Source: Dehalococcoidales bacterium (lineage in GTDB: Bacteria; Chloroflexota; Dehalococcoidia; Dehalococcoidales; UBA2162). From it: 8,834 bases of DNA. The stretch spans positions 1,517,487-1,526,320 of the forward strand of contig CP070800.1 of NCBI GenBank assembly GCA_020343555.1, given 5' to 3'. Made by a program: the position numbers and the translations under genes. Positions 6,343-8,834 of this stretch are shown piece by piece. The stretch's first letter is position 1; each line of letters opens with the position of its first letter. Below the pieces are notes generated by a model, which was not told where the DNA came from, searched no databases, and saw only the letters and a program-made list of their open reading frames with translations.

Positions 6343-6351
6343 ATTTGTCAA
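6323..6351 (-). promoter_or_regulatory. Promoter of binding-protein copy 2
   Basis: On the minus strand TTGACA (6351-6346) and TATTAT (6328-6323) are separated by 17 nt. Predicted start near 6315. An 8-bp perfect inverted repeat (6321-6342) covers the -10 box and most of the spacer. Confidence 0.85.
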
Positions 6352-6460
6352 TAGGCAGTCAAGAAGTCATGATACGGTAATATATAGAATTTTGTATATT
6401 CTGATTGTTAATGAACAGTAGCGTTTCTTTCTACACGCAAATAATCAAACGTCCAAACTG

Positions 6461-6490
6461 TTGACAGGTAGAAACGGTATATTCTATAAT
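6461..6490 (+). promoter_or_regulatory. Promoter of the padR-exporter operon
   Basis: TTGACA (6461-6466) and TATAAT (6485-6490) are both perfect consensus boxes, with an 18-nt spacer. The predicted start is near 6497, giving a leader of about 60 nt before the ATG at 6559. Confidence 0.85.
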
Positions 6491-6505
6491 TATAACGATA
6501 TATCG
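6485..6505. promoter_or_regulatory. Paired palindromes at the padR start site (candidate PadR operator)
   Basis: Two perfect 10-bp palindromes stand one base apart: TATAATTATA (6485-6494), overlapping the -10 box, and CGATATATCG (6496-6505), overlapping the predicted start. PadR proteins usually repress their own operons by binding short AT-rich dyads over the promoter, so this is the natural site for autoregulation. The first palindrome partly follows from the -10 sequence itself. Confidence 0.45.
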
Positions 6506-6558
6506 CTTTAAGCAGTACAAAGAGGCATAAAATAAACGACAAGCATCAAAAAACCAAA

Positions 6559-7038
6559 ATGACACACCCTCCCTTCAGACCGCACCATAGAAGGCCTTTC
6601 CAAAGAGGAGACTTTAAATACATACTTCTCCAGCACCTGAAAGAGAAACCGAGTTACGGATATGAGATCATCCGTGCTTTAGAAGAGCGCTTTCACAGTT
6701 TTTACGTTCCCAGTCCGGGTTCTGTATATCCCACTCTCCAGATGCTTGAGGAAATGGGTCAGATATCCTCACAGGAACAGGATGGGAAAAAGGTATACAC
6801 GATTACTAAAGAAGGACTCGATTTTCTCGAAAAGGAAAAAGAGTCTGAAGAGAGAATAAACGCCCAGATGAAACGGTGGTGGAATCCCGAGAACTCTGGT
6901 GATATAATAGACACGATGCGCGAGTTCGACCGACTCGCCGGCTTAGTGAGAGACAAGGTCCGAAACGCAGACGCCAAAAAACTTAGCCGCATGCGTAAAA
7001 CTTTGTCCCATGCTTTCGAGGAAATCTCAGAAGATTAA
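6559..7038 (+). CDS. PadR-family transcriptional regulator
   Basis: The 159-residue DNA-binding protein has the PadR winged-helix domain. Seen: a His/Pro/Arg-rich N-terminus (1-16), RGDFKYILLQHLKEKPSYGYEI (16-37) as helices 1-2, IRALEERFHSFYVPSPGSVYPTL (38-60), including the family signature 'PSPG-VYPTL' of the recognition helix, a wing ending KKVYTITKEG (77-86), and a long charged C-terminal helical part (88-159) that in PadR proteins mediates dimerisation and ligand response. Start: ATG 6559 keeps the whole family N-terminus, although no Shine-Dalgarno stands at normal distance; AAAGAGG lies about 33 nt upstream. It has a consensus promoter with palindromes at the start site and is followed 39 nt later by an ABC exporter gene, so it most likely represses itself and that exporter until an efflux substrate binds. 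Confidence 0.93.
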   Translation: MTHPPFRPHHRRPFQRGDFKYILLQHLKEKPSYGYEIIRALEERFHSFYVPSPGSVYPTLQMLEEMGQISSQEQDGKKVYTITKEGLDFLEKEKESEERINAQMKRWWNPENSGDIIDTMREFDRLAGLVRDKVRNADAKKLSRMRKTLSHAFEEISED

Positions 7039-7077
7039 CTGCATCACGTCTTGATAGGTACACTTGCTGAATAAGAT

Positions 7078-8834
7078 ATGAAAACATTACTGAGACTATT
7101 TATTTTCGTCCGAAGTCGCCTGGGTTGGCTGGCGCTTGCCTTAACCGCCTTATTCCTCGGCGTTATCCTGAGTATGATCGTTCCCCGAATGCTCGGGGAC
7201 GGAATCGATACAGCTCTCCGCGTTACTGACAGTGCCTTCCTCTGGTGGCCGATGGGACGCGAGACTGCTATGTGGCTTGTTGCAGGAACCATCGTATTAG
7301 CCAGTGCCTTAAGGGGCCTGGCAGGATACGCTCAGGCTTATCTTCAGGAAGTGACTTCACAAAGAGTATCATATGACGTGAGAAATGCCATCTACGACCG
7401 TCTGCAGCGATTAAGTTTCGCTTATTATGACAAAGCCCAGACCGGTCAGCTGATGTCAAGGGCTACGGTTGATGTGGAAGCAGTCCGTATGTTCTTCGGA
7501 ATGGGTTTGATCGGCATGGTAAATATGATTGTCATGGTGACCGCTATAAGTGTAATTTTACTGTTACTGGACTGGAAACTAGCTTTGTTCACAATGGCGT
7601 TTATGCCATTTATTGGATTCGTAGCGTACCGGTTCAGCAGCCGTATCCGCCCTATGTGGCTGAGAACCCAGGAATTGATGGCAGAACTTGGAGTTATCCT
7701 CCAGGAAAGCCTTATCGGCGTGAGAATTGTTAAAGGCTTTAACCGTCAGAAAGAAGAAGGCAGGAAATTCTCTGAACAGGCAACAAGTCTATACGACCAG
7801 CAGGTTGGCATCGCCCGTCATATGTCGGTAAATATGCCAACGATGATGCTCACGATGGGTCTGCCTACGATATTGATCTTGTGGTACGGCGGTATCCAGG
7901 TAATAGACGGGAATATGACCGTTGGAAATCTCACCCAGTTCATCCTCTATGTGAACATGATGGTCATGCCGGTACGTCAGGCTGGAATGCTGGTAAATAT
8001 GGTTACCCGTACTATCTCGGCGGGAGAACGCATTCTCGAGATACTTGATACTGAATCGGCCGTCAAGGAAAAACCGGATGCACTGGAACTTGGGAAAGTT
8101 AAGGGAGAAGTTATCTTCGAAAACGTTAGTTTCAGCTACGATTCTGTTGCTCCTACCTTGAACGACGTTAGTTTCCACGCAGAACCTGGCCAACTTATCG
8201 CGCTTCTCGGTGGTTCGGGCAGCGGTAAAAGCACCATAGCTAACCTGATTTCCAGGTTTTACGATGTAACTGGTGGCTCGATTGCGGTGGACGGTATAGA
8301 CGTACGGGATGTGACCATAGCATCACTCCGGCATAATGTCGGAATATCGCAGCAGGATATTTTCCTTTTCTCCGGCAGTATCAGGGACAACATCGCCTAT
8401 GGTGATGTTGACGCTACAATGGAGGAGATCGAAGCTGTATCAAAAGCAGCCCATTTGCATGATTTCATCGTGACTCTCCCTGATGGTTATGATACCTGGG
8501 TAGGTGAACGCGGACTCACTCTGTCCGGCGGTGAAAAACAACGTCTTGCCATAGCCCGGACCTTGTTAATAAATCCCGGCATCCTGATTCTTGACGACTC
8601 GATGTCCAGCGTCGATGCTGAAACTGAAAAACTTATCAGGCAGGCTCTTGACAGGCTGATCGAGGGGCGAACAACGTTCATAATCACCCACCGTCTGCCA
8701 ATTATCAAAAATGCAGACCTTATCCTGATGCTTGATAAAGGCGGGGTTGTCGAAAAGGGTAAACATAACGAACTGATGGAAAAACACGGTATGTACTACC
8801 AGATATACCAGTCACAGTTGATGGACCAAGAAGA
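7078..8834 (+). CDS. ABC exporter half-transporter (TMD-NBD), degenerate-site subunit, 3' end cut off
   Basis: 585 codons are present and the frame is open at the right edge; family members are about 580-620 residues, so little is missing. Seen: a type-I exporter membrane domain with hydrophobic segments near residues 17-37, 65-83, 140-165, 168-185, 255-275 and 282-305, then an ATPase domain: Walker A GGSGSGKST (378-386), Q-loop Gln about 426, signature LSGGEKQR (482-489), Walker B ILILDDS (502-508), D-loop SSVD (510-513) and switch His538. Oddity: the residue after the Walker B Asp is Asp507, not Glu, as in the non-catalytic halves of heterodimeric exporters (TM287, BmrC type). A partner half is therefore expected directly downstream. 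Start: ATG 7078; an in-frame TAA at 7072 excludes longer forms, and no strong Shine-Dalgarno is visible. Probably co-transcribed with padR and exporting a drug, lipid or peptide. Confidence 0.93.
   Translation, partial: MKTLLRLFIFVRSRLGWLALALTALFLGVILSMIVPRMLGDGIDTALRVTDSAFLWWPMGRETAMWLVAGTIVLASALRGLAGYAQAYLQEVTSQRVSYDVRNAIYDRLQRLSFAYYDKAQTGQLMSRATVDVEAVRMFFGMGLIGMVNMIVMVTAISVILLLLDWKLALFTMAFMPFIGFVAYRFSSRIRPMWLRTQELMAELGVILQESLIGVRIVKGFNRQKEEGRKFSEQATSLYDQQVGIARHMSVNMPTMMLTMGLPTILILWYGGIQVIDGNMTVGNLTQFILYVNMMVMPVRQAGMLVNMVTRTISAGERILEILDTESAVKEKPDALELGKVKGEVIFENVSFSYDSVAPTLNDVSFHAEPGQLIALLGGSGSGKSTIANLISRFYDVTGGSIAVDGIDVRDVTIASLRHNVGISQQDIFLFSGSIRDNIAYGDVDATMEEIEAVSKAAHLHDFIVTLPDGYDTWVGERGLTLSGGEKQRLAIARTLLINPGILILDDSMSSVDAETEKLIRQALDRLIEGRTTFIITHRLPIIKNADLILMLDKGGVVEKGKHNELMEKHGMYYQIYQSQLMDQE

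Larger units (their letters stand above)
2312..6351 (-). repeat. Tandem duplication of a whole transcription unit
   Basis: Two adjacent minus-strand units, 2312-4317 and 4359-6351, share the same order: TTGACA-N17-TATTAT promoter, leader hairpin, binding-protein gene, terminator. The proteins align along nearly their full length with most residues identical by eye. Similarity continues outside the genes: both stops sit in a GAGATGGG..AC-TAG-AAAT context, both terminators share GAAGCCAG...CTGGCTTC arms, and both promoters share boxes and spacing. Divergence is substantial, so the duplication looks old. Confidence 0.8.
6173..6558. other. Divergent control region between the binding-protein unit and padR
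   Basis: This 386-bp AT-rich stretch has no gene. From left to right it holds the copy-2 leader with its terminator-like hairpin (6238-6271), the copy-2 promoter on the minus strand (6323-6351) containing a perfect dyad, an AT-rich stretch with the dyad AATATA...TATATT (about 6379-6400), a 9-bp direct repeat GTATATTCT (6394-6402 and 6477-6485), an inverted pair CGTTTCT / AGAAACG (6422-6428 and 6470-6476), the padR promoter (6461-6490), and two adjacent 10-bp palindromes at the predicted padR transcription start. Confidence 0.6.

Noticed and set aside
7789..8193. Minus-strand open frame (134 codons) within the ABC exporter gene
   Set aside because: It lies opposite well-conserved exporter sequence and its translation has no family features.
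182..8834. Whole window as one antibiotic resistance cluster (nucleotidyltransferase-like, methyltransferase, PadR, exporter)
   Set aside because: The genes are on separate transcription units split by two receptor units, and the nucleotidyltransferase-like and methyltransferase proteins have no proven drug substrate; proximity alone is not enough.

Overview
The window looks like a bacterial chromosome segment, most likely from the Chloroflexota and possibly a Dehalococcoidia-type lineage. This placement is inferred from the style of the two family-5 solute-binding lipoproteins (short K/R-poor signal peptide ending in IASC-GG, then an acidic linker) and from the general gene complement. There is no rRNA or other marker gene, so it stays tentative. 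Base composition is moderate in genes and AT-rich between them. Where promoters and Shine-Dalgarno sites are visible they are classical sigma-70 boxes and GGAGG. No mobile element, CRISPR array, tRNA or rRNA was seen.

Layout. (1) Bases 2-139 hold the last 45 codons of a gene resembling the C-terminus of an FAD-dependent oxidoreductase. (2) Bases 182-2285 carry three genes on the + strand: an aminoglycoside-nucleotidyltransferase-like (AadA/DUF4111-type) protein, a 63-residue protein of unknown function, and a class I SAM-dependent methyltransferase with an N-terminal winged-helix-like segment. They end at a strong hairpin (2312-2339) shared with the convergent gene downstream. (3) Bases 2312-6351 hold two tandem, paralogous minus-strand transcription units. 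Each has a near-consensus promoter, a leader of roughly 120-150 nt containing an intrinsic-terminator-like hairpin, a family-5 (oligopeptide/nickel type) ABC substrate-binding lipoprotein, and a terminator hairpin. No permease or ATPase for these binding proteins lies in the window. (4) Bases 6173-6558 form a divergent control region with promoters in both directions and several short dyads. (5) Bases 6559-8834 carry a PadR-family repressor and, 39 nt later, an ABC exporter half-transporter (TMD-NBD fusion) that runs off the right edge. Its Walker B region reads LDDS, with Asp in place of the catalytic Glu, so it looks like the degenerate-site subunit of a heterodimeric exporter whose partner should lie just outside the window.

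How the parts may work together. PadR plus a heterodimeric exporter is a common arrangement for drug- or lipid-inducible efflux. The duplicated binding proteins look like separately regulated orphan receptors for peptide-like or other small solutes that use a transporter encoded elsewhere. The most unusual signal is regulatory: both binding-protein units keep a promoter, an early terminator-like hairpin and a shared 14-nt block just before that hairpin, which suggests conserved transcription attenuation. No clearly new multi-gene system is evident; the genes belong to known families.
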